From: Saprospiraceae bacterium
Lineage (GTDB): Bacteria; Bacteroidota; Bacteroidia; Chitinophagales; Saprospiraceae
Reading direction: 5' to 3'
Assembly: GCA_958295895.1 (NCBI GenBank)
Contig: CATQHI010000012.1
Location: 1-64,000 of the forward strand
DNA: 64,000 nucleotides
The notes under the pieces are model-generated. The model saw only the letters and a program-made list of their open reading frames with translations, did not search any database and was not told the origin of the DNA. The translations under genes and the position numbers were made by a program. Each line of letters starts with the position of its first letter. The stretch's first letter is position 1. This document shows positions 1-8,324 of the stretch, piece by piece.

Positions 1-519
1 AAGCGTAAGTTCGTCCACGTGGATAAGTCCGGCACCCCCTTCGAGGACAATGCCGACCGCGCCGTATTCTTCTCCAAGGGCGTGATCGAGACCGTGCGTA
101 AGTTCGGCTGGCCGCCCGACATCATCCACGTACACGGTTGGATGACCAGCCTGATCCCCTTCTACCTGCGTACCGCCTACAAGAACGAGCCACTGTTCAA
201 GAACAGCAAGATCGTGTACAGCATGTACCAGAGTGGGCCGGAGGAGCACATCAGTGACGATTTCGCCATTAAGGCCAGTATCAATGCCCTGAGTGAGGAC
301 GATCTGGCCCCCTACCTCGACAACGGTAAGCCCGCCCTACACCGTGGGGCTATAAAGTACAGCGACGCGGTGATCCGGGGCAACGCCTCCTTCAGCGAAC
401 CACTGGAGGCCGCGCTAGTAGCCGCCGACCTGCCCGTGCTTGACGTACAGGGTGAGGAGGCTCCCAAGGCCAGCGTTGAATTCTACCGCGAGCTGCTCGG
501 CGCCGAGGTGGAGAAGTAA
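1..519 (+). CDS. Glycogen/starch synthase (GT5), 3' part only
   Basis: The open frame enters from the left edge, so the start codon lies outside the window; 172 codons are visible before the TAA stop at 517-519. The stretch around IIHVHGWMTSLIPFYL is the nucleotide-sugar glycosyltransferase family 5 signature, in which the His-Gly-Trp segment follows the catalytic-domain core. The protein stops after about 170 visible residues with no second Rossmann (GT1) domain. This fits the short (about 270 residue), N-domain-only glycogen synthase homologue usual in Bacteroidota rather than a full-length GlgA. In the phylum it typically precedes a DUF4270 lipoprotein and glmS, as here. The usual name implies transfer of glucose from a nucleotide sugar, but catalysis by the short form is not shown by the sequence. 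Confidence 0.85.
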   Translation, partial: KRKFVHVDKSGTPFEDNADRAVFFSKGVIETVRKFGWPPDIIHVHGWMTSLIPFYLRTAYKNEPLFKNSKIVYSMYQSGPEEHISDDFAIKASINALSEDDLAPYLDNGKPALHRGAIKYSDAVIRGNASFSEPLEAALVAADLPVLDVQGEEAPKASVEFYRELLGAEVEK

Positions 520-554
520 CCAACCCCGCCGGCTGCCGGTGTACTCTATACTAT

Positions 555-1948
555 ATGATTAAAGTGCTCTTTGCTACTGCCCTCCTTCTCTTGCTGGGCA
601 GTTGCACGGACCCCATCACGGTGGGTTCCGATTTACTCGGCGACGACCGGGCCGAGGTGGGCGAGGTGACGGACCTGCCGTTTACCGCCCGGGTGATCCG
701 TGATGATAGTAGCCTGACCGTGCGGGGTACCGCTGCGACTACTCCCAATGGCTATTCCTTCGGGCAGTTCGAGGAAATGACCTTCGGCCTGACGCGACAC
801 AGTCTGTACCTGACCGCCCGCCCACCAGTTGGGGTTTCGCAGCTCACGGTGGTGCCTCAGTTTGCTAGAAATGCAAGTGTACGGATTGATTCTGCGGTGT
901 TGATCCTACCCATTGATACCCTAAAACCTTTTTACGGACCAGGGCGCGAATTCCCGTGCGGGTGGTCGAATTAGCCGAGCCCGTAAGTGGGACGGGTGAC
1001 TACTATTCCGATATCGAATTACCGACGCGGGGGGGCAATTTGTCCGTTCAATCGACTTTCACGGCAACGGCGACACGAACGTTGGTACGGGATACGTCGG
1101 TCACGGATGGTCCGCAGCTGCTGGCCCACGTTAGGATCCGGCTCAACAATGAGTTAGTCGAGAAATTCAACGCACTAGGTACGGATGCCTTTAGCACCGA
1201 TTCTATCTTCCGGCTTAATTTTCCCGGCCTGCTGGTAGAACCGTCCGGAGATTCCGACGGCTTGGTGTACGTGCTACCCGCTAACCAGCAAAACGGTAGC
1301 GCTTACCGGGGGCTCAATTTATACTATCAGGATACGAGTGGAGTGCAGACGACTTACCGGATCGACTTTCGACAGATTCTTCCCAACTATTCTTACGACT
1401 ATGGGGGCTCACTGGTGGAGACCCTCCTGGAGCACGATACCGTGCAGGACCTGGTGGCCATTGCCGGTGAGAGTAGCCTCATCACTGAGCTCACGCTTAC
1501 TAATTTGGAGAGCCTCAGGGGACGAATCATCAATCAGGCCGAACTGACCCTACCAGTAGCCCAGGTGGCCGGTGTGCACTACGATAGTTATCCTTTACCC
1601 ACTCGGGTGGAGCTATTCTACCGCACGGGAAACGGCACCCTAAGTCTGATTACGGATCGCATCGAACTGTTACGGACGCAGGCAGGGCCGGACGCGATCA
1701 ATACCCTTGTGGGGGGTACCCTGGAAGAAGAAGACGGCGTGCGTCTCTACGCTCCGGCCTTTACAGCACATCTTCAGCGAATGGTGGATGAAGAAGTTCC
1801 GCCCCGGCTTTACCTACGGGTATCTCCGCTATTTCGTCAGACGCCCATTCTTAATGATGAGATACGAGCCGCGCGTGCCCTCCTCAATGGCCCCGAAGCC
1901 CCCATCCGCCCCGCTAAGATCCGGGTCACGTTCACGAACATCAACTAG
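555..1948 (+). pseudogene. DUF4270 lipoprotein, reading frame broken once
   Basis: Two overlapping frames together make one DUF4270-type protein of about 465 residues. The first (555-974) starts with a lipoprotein signal peptide ending in LLLLGSC and breaks off in an unrelated tail. The second (from about 956 to 1948) continues with RVVELAEPVSGTGDYYSD, the expected continuation. The break lies at the CCC run at 953-955: one additional C would restore the reading ...REFPVRVVELAEP. DUF4270 proteins are exported, lipid-anchored proteins of unknown function conserved in Bacteroidota between the short glycogen synthase and glmS, and this gene keeps that position. Whether the missing base is a real mutation or a sequencing error cannot be decided here; the rest of the frame is clean, which favours an error or a very recent loss. 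Confidence 0.8.
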
Positions 1949-2006
1949 GCGGGGCAACTAATCGCTGCCCACCTCGTTTGTTTTCGGGACTTCCCCCAAG
2001 TATTCA

Positions 2007-2053
2007 CGCGGTTCATCGTCTTTTCCTCTCATGAACCGAACCGCGCGTTTTTT
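2007..2053 (+). terminator. Terminator-like hairpin in the glmS leader with two competing 3' arms
   Basis: The arm CGGTTCAT at 2009-2016 can pair with ATGAACCG at 2031-2038. The overlapping arm CGCGGTT at 2007-2013 can instead pair with AACCGCG at 2039-2045, which is followed closely by six T residues (2048-2053) and so looks like an intrinsic terminator. The two pairings exclude each other. It probably ends the upstream transcript; an attenuation role for glmS is possible but only inferred. Confidence 0.45.
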
Positions 2054-2076
2054 ATAATCCTAACACCTACGACATC

Positions 2077-3915
2077 ATGTGTGGAATCGTCGGATACATC
2101 GGTCACCGCCAGGCGGATGCCCTCATCATCAAAGGACTCGAACGGCTGGAATACCGCGGCTACGATAGTGCCGGTATCGCCGTGCTCAACGATTCCCTCT
2201 CCATCTGGAAGAAAAAGGGTAAGGTAGCCGCCCTGCGCAAAGAGATTCGGAAGAACGACACCTCCGGTACGGTAGGCATCGGCCACACGCGCTGGGCCAC
2301 GCACGGAGAGCCCAATGACGTCAACGCTCACCCCCACACCGGCGGCAACCGTCGTCTGGCCCTGGTGCACAACGGCATCATCGAAAACTACGCCGTACTC
2401 AAAAACGCCCTCATGGCGGAGGGTCACGTGTTTGAGAGTGAGACTGACACCGAGGTGCTCGTACACCTCATCGAGGAGATCCAGGATGAGGGGGACCTCC
2501 CCCTGGAGGAAGCCGTCCGCCTGGCCCTGGCCCGCGTAGAGGGAGCTTACGCCATCGCCGTAGTGGACAGCCGCAACCCTGGGGTACTCGTGGGCGCGCG
2601 CAAGGCCAGCCCCCTGGTAGTGGGTATCGGCGAGGGAGAATACTTCATCGGCTCCGATGCCTCTCCCTTTCTGGACAGCACCCGCCGGGTCGTTTACCTG
2701 GACGATAACCAGATTGCTACCATCACGCTGGAGGACGGGCTGAAGATCAAAAATACCGCGAACGAGGCGCAGCCCCCCTTCATTCAGACGCTCGACATGC
2801 AGATCGAGGCCCTGGAGAAGAACGGCTACGATCACTTCATGCTCAAGGAAATCTACGAGCAGCCCATCACCATCTTCGACGCCATGCGGGGTCGCATCAG
2901 CAGCAAGGAAAACCGCGTCACCCTCCGCGGTTTAGAGGAGTACGCCAACCGCTTCGTGCGGGCTAACCGCATCATCATCGTAGCCTGCGGTACCAGCTAC
3001 CACTCCGGCCTGATTGGCGAGTACCTCATCGAGGACCTGGCCCGCATCCCCGTCGAGGTGGAGTACGCCAGTGAGTTCCGCTACCGCAACCCCATCCTGA
3101 ACGAGCGGGACATCGTCATCGCTCTGAGCCAGAGCGGCGAGACGGCCGATACCCTAGCCGCCCTAGAGCTCGCCAAGAGCAAGGGAGCTATGATCTACGG
3201 CATCGTCAACGCCGTGGGCAGTAGCATCGCCCGCCTCACCGACGCCGGTAGCTACATCCACGCCGGCCCCGAGATCGGGGTCGCCAGCACCAAGGCCTTC
3301 ACCGGTCAGGTCACCGTACTTACCCTGCTTGCCCTGAGCATGGCGCAGAAGCTGAGCACGATCAGCAATACGACCTTCCAAAAGCTGGTCACCGAGCTCG
3401 AAACCATCCCCGATAAGGTCAAGGAGTGCCTCAAGGCCAATGACCACATCCGCTACATCGCCAAGGAGATCAAGCACCACCACAACGCCCTCTACCTGGG
3501 CCGCGGCTACAACTTCCCCGTAGCCCTGGAGGGTGCTCTTAAACTTAAGGAAATCAGCTACATCCACGCCGAGGGCTACCCCGCCGCCGAGATGAAGCAC
3601 GGCCCCATTGCCCTCATCGACGAGACCATGCCGGTCATCGTTACGGCTACCAACCGCTCGGCCTACGAAAAGATCGTCAGCAACGTACAGGAGGTACTGG
3701 CTCGCAAGGGACTGGTTATTGCCATCGTCAACGAGGGGGAGACCGCCATCAGCGAGATCGCCAACCACGTCATTCACATCCCGGATACCGAGGAGCAGCT
3801 CTCCCCGCTGCTTTCCGTGATCCCCCTACAACTCCTCAGCTACCACATCGCCGTCGAGCTCGGTCGCAACGTCGACCAGCCCCGTAACCTGGCGAAGTCG
3901 GTAACGGTGGAATAG
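2077..3915 (+). CDS. glmS: Glutamine-fructose-6-phosphate aminotransferase (isomerizing)
   Basis: The enzyme makes glucosamine-6-phosphate from fructose-6-phosphate and glutamine, the first committed step of UDP-GlcNAc synthesis for peptidoglycan and LPS in the cytoplasm. The 612-residue length is standard. The chain begins MCGIVGYIG, so Cys2 is the N-terminal nucleophile of the glutaminase domain (about residues 2-220). The isomerase half carries two SIS domains, with the CGTSYHSG and SQSGETADT sugar-phosphate motifs near residues 300-350 and the family C-terminus ending KSVTVE. The ATG at 2077 is fixed by the need for Cys2. The gene lies 128 bases after the DUF4270 gene and 22 bases before the DUF4290 gene, probably in one transcript with the latter. 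A terminator-like structure lies in its leader, but no glmS ribozyme is recognisable. Confidence 0.97.
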   Translation: MCGIVGYIGHRQADALIIKGLERLEYRGYDSAGIAVLNDSLSIWKKKGKVAALRKEIRKNDTSGTVGIGHTRWATHGEPNDVNAHPHTGGNRRLALVHNGIIENYAVLKNALMAEGHVFESETDTEVLVHLIEEIQDEGDLPLEEAVRLALARVEGAYAIAVVDSRNPGVLVGARKASPLVVGIGEGEYFIGSDASPFLDSTRRVVYLDDNQIATITLEDGLKIKNTANEAQPPFIQTLDMQIEALEKNGYDHFMLKEIYEQPITIFDAMRGRISSKENRVTLRGLEEYANRFVRANRIIIVACGTSYHSGLIGEYLIEDLARIPVEVEYASEFRYRNPILNERDIVIALSQSGETADTLAALELAKSKGAMIYGIVNAVGSSIARLTDAGSYIHAGPEIGVASTKAFTGQVTVLTLLALSMAQKLSTISNTTFQKLVTELETIPDKVKECLKANDHIRYIAKEIKHHHNALYLGRGYNFPVALEGALKLKEISYIHAEGYPAAEMKHGPIALIDETMPVIVTATNRSAYEKIVSNVQEVLARKGLVIAIVNEGETAISEIANHVIHIPDTEEQLSPLLSVIPLQLLSYHIAVELGRNVDQPRNLAKSVTVE

Positions 3916-3937
3916 CACTTTCAAAACTACCGCCCCC

Positions 3938-4636
3938 ATGGAATGGGATATAGACTACAACACCAGCAGCGCCGAACTCATCTACAGTGAGTATGGCCGT
4001 AACGTGCAGGAGCTACTGCAAAAAGCCAACGAGGTGGCCGACGATGACGAGCGGCAGGCCTACGTCGAACGCGTCATCACCCTCATGCTGCAGATGCAGC
4101 CAAGCGTCAAGCAGCAGGAGAACTACGAGGAACGCCTCTGGAAGCACGCCTTCCGTATCGCCGGTGGCGAGCTTAATGTGAAAGTACCCGATGGTATCGA
4201 CGCGGCCCCCGACCCCGAAGGCGCGCATCCCGAACCCCTACCCTACCCCGATACCAGCAGCCGCATGCTGCACTACGGCAAAAACGTACTGGCCCTGATC
4301 GACGAGGGTAAGAAAATGGAGGACGGCCCCGAACGCGACCTGCTCACCTACACCGCCGCCTACTACATGAAGATAGCCCTTAGTGACTGGCGCGACGGCA
4401 AGTTCTATAACGAGGAAATGATCCGCAAGGACCTGTACGAACTCAGCGATAAGGTCCTGGTGCTCCCCCCCAATGCCAAGATTGGCGAGCCCAGCAGCAA
4501 TCAGCCGTCGCAGGACAGCGGCCTACGCCGCAAGAAGAAGAAAAAGAAGAGCGGCGGGAATAACAACAATCGTAGCAGCAGCCGCAGCAGCAGCAATAAC
4601 AACCGCAGCAGCAGCCGCAACCGCCGCCGCCGGTAA
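3938..4636 (+). CDS. DUF4290 family protein with basic low-complexity tail
   Basis: The first 180 or so residues, starting MEWDIDYNTSSAELIYSEYG, match the DUF4290 family, a Bacteroidota-specific soluble protein of unknown function usually found in cell-envelope precursor neighbourhoods. No signal peptide or membrane segment is visible. The last 50 residues are low-complexity: a lysine run followed by alternating Asn, Ser and Arg blocks, giving a strongly positive, probably disordered tail that could bind nucleic acid or membranes (inference). The gene follows glmS by 22 bases and precedes a strong terminator, so it is the last gene of the glmS transcript. The tail's short AGC/CGC codon repeats make it prone to length variation. 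Confidence 0.8.
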   Translation: MEWDIDYNTSSAELIYSEYGRNVQELLQKANEVADDDERQAYVERVITLMLQMQPSVKQQENYEERLWKHAFRIAGGELNVKVPDGIDAAPDPEGAHPEPLPYPDTSSRMLHYGKNVLALIDEGKKMEDGPERDLLTYTAAYYMKIALSDWRDGKFYNEEMIRKDLYELSDKVLVLPPNAKIGEPSSNQPSQDSGLRRKKKKKKSGGNNNNRSSSRSSSNNNRSSSRNRRRR

Positions 4637-4638
4637 GT

Positions 4639-4673
4639 AAAAAAGCCCCGTCACATTCATGGCGGGGCTTTTT
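4639..4673. terminator. Bidirectional intrinsic terminator
   Basis: AAAAAGCCCCG at 4640-4650 pairs perfectly with CGGGGCTTTTT at 4663-4673 around a 12-base loop. With A and T runs on both sides it can end the glmS-DUF4290 transcript on the plus strand and the rpsT transcript on the minus strand. Confidence 0.9.
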
Positions 4674-4694
4674 AATTTCTTAGCAACTTGAGGA

Positions 4695-4949
4695 CTAGCC
4701 AAGCGAATTAACGTGCTGGGCCAGGCCGGACTTCAGGTTAGCCGCCTTATTGGCGTGCCAAAGATTCCGCTTCGCCAGGCGGTCGATCATACTAAAGAGC
4801 TTCGGCAACTGCTTTTCGGCCTCGGAGCGGTCCTCAAGATCACGGAGCTTACGGATCGCCGAACGGGTAGATTTCTTGTAGTAGCGATTGTGGAGGCGCT
4901 TACGCTCATCCTGCCGGATCCGCTTCTTTGCTGACTTGTGGTGTGCCAT
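4695..4949 (-). CDS. rpsT: 30S ribosomal protein S20
   Basis: The 84-residue, very basic chain beginning MAHHKSAKKRIRQDERKRLH is a typical S20, which binds 16S rRNA early in 30S assembly. The family's alternating Lys/Arg helices are present throughout, and the length matches the usual 80-90 residues. The gene is transcribed alone: a consensus -7 element TACTTTTG lies on the minus strand at 4977-4970, 20 bases upstream of the ATG, and the bidirectional terminator at 4640-4673 follows the stop. Confidence 0.96.
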   Translation of the reverse strand: MAHHKSAKKRIRQDERKRLHNRYYKKSTRSAIRKLRDLEDRSEAEKQLPKLFSMIDRLAKRNLWHANKAANLKSGLAQHVNSLG

Positions 4950-4969
4950 CGAGGTATGTTTTCAGTCCG

Positions 4970-4977
4970 CAAAAGTA
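4970..4977 (-). promoter_or_regulatory. rpsT promoter -7 element TACTTTTG
   Basis: The octamer fits the Bacteroidota -7 consensus TAnnTTTG exactly and lies 20 bases before the rpsT start codon. Its -33 region would overlap the 3' end of the neighbouring TonB-dependent receptor gene. Confidence 0.6.
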
Positions 4978-4993
4978 CTGCTTATTTTCCAAC

Positions 4994-7261
4994 TCACCAA
5001 GCGTAGCTGATGCGAATATTAACGCTTCTACCCGGCGCATCGGCGTAGTACCGCTGTCGATCGAGGTAGTCGCGGTAGCTGGTATCGAGCACGTTCTCGG
5101 CCTCCAGTAACAGGCTCAGCGATCGGTCGCCTAACTGAAAGTCGCGGCTAAGTCCTACGTCGAAGAGGGCGTAGCCGGGGGGCGGCGGCAGAAAATCCTG
5201 CTCCGCGGTAATACGTCCCTGCCGAGCGGTCACCAGCGAGGTAAGGGAAAGCTGCAGGGCGGAGGGTAATGTATACCCAAAGCGGGTGCGCCAATTGGTC
5301 GGGGGCATGTAAACGAGCGCAACATCGTCCGTTCGGTTCTGTCCGTAAAGGAGGGCAAGTCTGCTGTCGATTTCGAGTTTTCCAAACTGGGCAAGTGCGC
5401 TGAACTTTGCTCCGTAGAGCGTAGCATCTACGCCGCGGTACTTGAACAGGGGGAAGGCACCCCGAATGGTCAGGCGCAGCTCGGGCTGGGGCTCCAGGTT
5501 GATGAAGTTGGCCACCCGCTGGGCAAACACATTACCGGTGAGCGTCAGGTGTCCGTCGCTGCTTCCGTAGTGCAGGCCGAGGCTCAACTTTGCCGACCGC
5601 TCGGCAGTCAGACTGGAATCTCCCTCCTCAATGCCGCTCACTCCCTGGTGGAGCCCCTGACTGTAGAGCTCATTGATCTGGGGGGCGCGCTGGCGGTAAG
5701 CAATTTCCAGTTCGGAGGAGAGTCGGCTGCCCATCTTCAGGCTTGCACCCGCGGCCCCGCTCACTGCGTTGAAGGTGTGCTGGTAATCGAGGATTCGTCG
5801 GGGAAGGTCGCGGCTGATCGTAAGTGCCTTGAAGTACTGCCGGTCGTAGCGCAACCCAAAATGGTAACGTAGGCTGCCCGGCTCATAGTGATAGGTCGCG
5901 AAGGCGGAAGTACGCCGGCCGGTGTAGTTGGGGATCAGCGGCAGTACCCCCGTGCCCGGCTGGTTGGTGTTGTCCACGTACTCATACTGGCCGCCTGCCT
6001 CCACCGCTGAGCCATCGGCGAGGTCCCTCCGGTAGACCCCCTCGACAAAGTGAGTGGTTTGCAGTAGCTTCAGGGCCGCCTGGTTGTCGTCGCCGCGCCG
6101 CACGTCATATTCCTTGCGATCGTCGATCTGCCCGCCGTAGCGCAAAGCGTAGTGCTCTGTATCATTCGGACGGTAGTCCAGTTCTCCCTTTAGTAAGTGG
6201 TGGACGACCGTCTGCCGCGGCGAGGCGATGGAGTAGCTGAAGTCGGGGGAGGTGAAGAAGGGCGCCCGGCGACCGATGGCTTCTTCCAGGTCGCTCAGGT
6301 TGCCGATGTGCGAGCCCCGTAATACCCCAATATTTGCACTGAAGAGGCTGTAGTAGAGCCTTGCCGTCAACTGTGGATTGATGAACTTAGCTAGCTGCAG
6401 GGCCACATCCCCCTCGCGCCGCCCCGTATTGGTCAGGTAGTAGTCGGGGGCGCGCTGGTCTCCGGCCAGTTTCAGACTACCACTCAGGCGGTAAGCCACA
6501 AAGGCCGAGTCGGTAAGCCGGGCATTGAGGGTCTGGGCCAGGCCGTTAGATCGCAGCCCGTAGGCGATTGTTCCTCCTGACTCGGTGCGCGGGGTCAGAG
6601 CAGCCGGTTCGATCAGCACGGTAGGGCCGAGGGTGCTTCCCCCGTACCGCAGGGCGTCTACTCCCTCGACCACCCGCACGTAGGCCGCTACCCAGGGGTC
6701 GATTTCCGGGGCATGGTCGTTGCCCCACTGCTGCCCGGCCTGAGCGATACCGTTATTCTGGATGCTGAGACGGTTGCCGTAGAGCCCGTCGTAGACCGGC
6801 TTGGCCGCTGCGGTACCCGTACGCAGGCTACTCACGCCGGTAATACCCTCGAGTACCTCACTGATCTGACGATCCGACTGGCGGTCGAGGGCTTTTTCGT
6901 AATCGACGTTCGCGCCGGTTGAGGTCACCGTTACGGTCTCCGTATAGTTATCGTGGTGGTGTAGGTACACGGTCACGGTCGTATCGGAGGTGAAGTCAAA
7001 CGTCAATTCCTTAGGATCGCAGCCAATGTGACTGAACCTCAGGGATACGGGTCCGGCGCAGACGTCCTCCAGCTCGAAGTAGCCGTCGTAGTCCGCCTCC
7101 GCTCCCCTACCCGCCTCCTGCATGTAGATGGTGGCAAAGGCAAGCTTTTCGTTTTCGTGCTCGTCAATTACGGTGCCGACAATACGTCCCGTACAGGAGG
7201 TTTGGGCGCGGACGCAGGTGCTAAGGATCAGCATAAGGGAGCACACCAGAAGCCGCTGCAT
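4994..7261 (-). CDS. TonB-dependent outer-membrane receptor, probably for a metal
   Basis: The 755-residue protein has a signal peptide (residues 1-19), a carboxypeptidase-like regulatory domain (about 24-105), a TonB plug (about 110-220) with QISEVLEGITGVSSLRTG and GNRLSIQNNGIAQAGQQWG, and a beta-barrel ending in an aromatic residue (RISYAW). It would import a ligand across the outer membrane using TonB energy. The upstream small lipoprotein ends only 15 bases before this start, so both are one transcript. The divergent Fur-family gene is the obvious regulator. A three-histidine stretch (LHHHD) precedes the plug. Zinc or another metal is inferred from the regulator and partner, not from the receptor itself. 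No SusD partner is present, which argues against glycan import. Confidence 0.85.
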   Translation of the reverse strand: MQRLLVCSLMLILSTCVRAQTSCTGRIVGTVIDEHENEKLAFATIYMQEAGRGAEADYDGYFELEDVCAGPVSLRFSHIGCDPKELTFDFTSDTTVTVYLHHHDNYTETVTVTSTGANVDYEKALDRQSDRQISEVLEGITGVSSLRTGTAAAKPVYDGLYGNRLSIQNNGIAQAGQQWGNDHAPEIDPWVAAYVRVVEGVDALRYGGSTLGPTVLIEPAALTPRTESGGTIAYGLRSNGLAQTLNARLTDSAFVAYRLSGSLKLAGDQRAPDYYLTNTGRREGDVALQLAKFINPQLTARLYYSLFSANIGVLRGSHIGNLSDLEEAIGRRAPFFTSPDFSYSIASPRQTVVHHLLKGELDYRPNDTEHYALRYGGQIDDRKEYDVRRGDDNQAALKLLQTTHFVEGVYRRDLADGSAVEAGGQYEYVDNTNQPGTGVLPLIPNYTGRRTSAFATYHYEPGSLRYHFGLRYDRQYFKALTISRDLPRRILDYQHTFNAVSGAAGASLKMGSRLSSELEIAYRQRAPQINELYSQGLHQGVSGIEEGDSSLTAERSAKLSLGLHYGSSDGHLTLTGNVFAQRVANFINLEPQPELRLTIRGAFPLFKYRGVDATLYGAKFSALAQFGKLEIDSRLALLYGQNRTDDVALVYMPPTNWRTRFGYTLPSALQLSLTSLVTARQGRITAEQDFLPPPPGYALFDVGLSRDFQLGDRSLSLLLEAENVLDTSYRDYLDRQRYYADAPGRSVNIRISYAW

Positions 7262-7276
7262 AAAGGGTATACTTGA

Positions 7277-7843
7277 TTACCGTACTGATACCGGGAAGGT
7301 CACCTCGATATCGGTCTCTCCACCGGCACCGGCGGGATCGGTAATGGTTATTCCACTCGCATCCTTATCGGGCTGGTGCCGCAGCACGATGCGTAGTGTA
7401 CCGGAAGAGGCTCCCGCGGTCTGTAGGGTAGTCAATAGCCCAATCGGATTGTTCTCAGTATCGGAATCGGCGTAGGCAGGAGTCACCGTGAGGCCACCAC
7501 CCGGGATGTAGAAGAACTGGTGATCCAGGGCCTCGGTACGGATTTCCGTCGTAATGTCCTCCGGATCGCTGGGGTCAGAGGCATTGGTCAATACGATCGT
7601 ACCGTTATAGGTTTGGTTGGCCTGCAGCGAATCGGAAACGGTTAGCGTTGGAGCCTGACCACCGTCACCGTCCGGATCACGGAAGCTCAGGGTGACGGCC
7701 TGTCCTCCACCGGTAGGAACCAGCGAGTACACCAGATCGGTGATTACCTCTTCTTCGTTTTCGATCACCGGATCGTCGTCATTGCCGCAGGAGGAGTAAA
7801 GGACAACAACGAGCAGCAGGATAAGTATAGCGAATTTAGACAT
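7277..7843 (-). CDS. Small lipoprotein partner of the TonB receptor
   Basis: The 188-residue protein has a lipoprotein signal peptide with lipobox SSC followed by an Asn-Asp-Asp-Asp tether. The rest is predicted all-beta, with GGGQAVTLSFRDPDGDG and a C-terminal GGETDIEVTF segment. I recognise this as a Bacteroidota lipoprotein commonly encoded beside metal-type TonB receptors; its biochemical role is not known to me. It is the first gene of a two-gene operon with the receptor (15-base gap). It is transcribed divergently from the Fur-family regulator across an 80-base spacer containing the palindrome at 7905-7919, so joint metal-dependent repression is likely. Confidence 0.7.
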   Translation of the reverse strand: MSKFAILILLLVVVLYSSCGNDDDPVIENEEEVITDLVYSLVPTGGGQAVTLSFRDPDGDGGQAPTLTVSDSLQANQTYNGTIVLTNASDPSDPEDITTEIRTEALDHQFFYIPGGGLTVTPAYADSDTENNPIGLLTTLQTAGASSGTLRIVLRHQPDKDASGITITDPAGAGGETDIEVTFPVSVR

Positions 7844-7899
7844 AGGGGTAAAACTTTTGGTTATGATATTCTCTTTTCCCTAAAGTCAGCGGATCGCAG

Positions 7900-7928
7900 T
7901 TTGTTGCGAATCTGTCGCATTAATTTTG
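7900..7928 (+). promoter_or_regulatory. Fur-family gene promoter (TTTG / TAATTTTG)
   Basis: TTTG at 7900-7903, a 17-base spacer and TAATTTTG at 7921-7928 match both Bacteroidota promoter elements. The palindrome fills the spacer, so a bound repressor would block the polymerase. The predicted start point falls at or next to the ATG at 7932, implying a leaderless or nearly leaderless mRNA. Confidence 0.5.
7901..7923. promoter_or_regulatory. Putative Fur/Zur operator palindrome
   Basis: TGCGA at 7905-7909 and TCGCA at 7915-7919 form a perfect inverted repeat around a 5-base spacer, with further matching T/A pairs at 7901-7902 and 7922-7923. It lies in the short divergent region between the lipoprotein-receptor operon and the Fur-family gene, where the regulator's own site is expected. 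The site was picked by symmetry and position, not by a known consensus for this species. Confidence 0.5.
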
Positions 7929-7931
7929 ATG

Positions 7932-8324
7932 ATGCAAGGCCGAAATACCACTTCCAAGGCTGCCGTGTTGAAACTGCTTAGATCGGCGGATTGTGCGCTG
8001 AGCCACGAGATGATCGAGGGGGAGCTGACGGAGCCCGTCAATCGGTCTACTATTTACCGTATCCTTAATCGTTTCGAGGCGGAGGGCCTCATCCATCGCA
8101 TCGTGGCCGAGGACGGGCGCCAGTACTTTGCCAGTTGCGCGCATTGCGATGCGCAGGGCCACGATGACAACCACCCGCATTTTCACTGTACGGCCTGCCA
8201 GCGCCTGGAGTGTCTGCCCCAGCCCCTCGATATTTCCCTGCCCCAGGGGTACCGTCCGGTGAGTTTAAACGCGACGATTTCCGGCTACTGTGCCGAATGT
8301 AGACCAGACGTTAAAGCCGATTAG
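7932..8324 (+). CDS. Fur-family metal-dependent repressor, Zur-like
   Basis: The protein of about 130 residues has the Fur winged helix (SHEMIEGELTEPVNRSTIYRILNRFEAEGLIHRI), where the STIYR helix reads DNA. A metal-binding half follows with HFHCTACQ and three CxxC pairs (CAHC, CTAC, CAEC) typical of zinc-structured Fur/Zur proteins. Possible starts are TTG 7926, ATG 7929 and ATG 7932; the last is preferred because the promoter's -7 element ends at 7928. It is divergent from a lipoprotein-TonB receptor operon and probably represses it when metal is plentiful, and itself through the shared palindrome. Zinc specificity (Zur) is inferred from the histidine/cysteine-rich half. Its stop codon overlaps the convergent serine hydrolase stop by 4 bases. 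Confidence 0.85.
   Translation: MQGRNTTSKAAVLKLLRSADCALSHEMIEGELTEPVNRSTIYRILNRFEAEGLIHRIVAEDGRQYFASCAHCDAQGHDDNHPHFHCTACQRLECLPQPLDISLPQGYRPVSLNATISGYCAECRPDVKAD

Noticed and set aside
1949..2076. A glmS self-cleaving ribozyme
   Set aside because: The leader is too short and lacks the ribozyme core; only terminator-like hairpins were found.
2029..2835. Long minus-strand open frame of 268 codons opposite glmS
   Set aside because: It is a GC-rich antisense shadow of glmS with no recognisable domain or start context; glmS is certain.
3163..3777. Minus-strand open frame of 204 codons inside glmS
   Set aside because: It reads Gly/Asp/Val-rich low-information sequence typical of the complement of a GC-rich coding frame.
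4510..4632. Tandem repeat or CRISPR-like array in the AGC/CGC-rich stretch
   Set aside because: It is the in-frame low-complexity tail of the DUF4290 gene with no conserved repeat-spacer structure.
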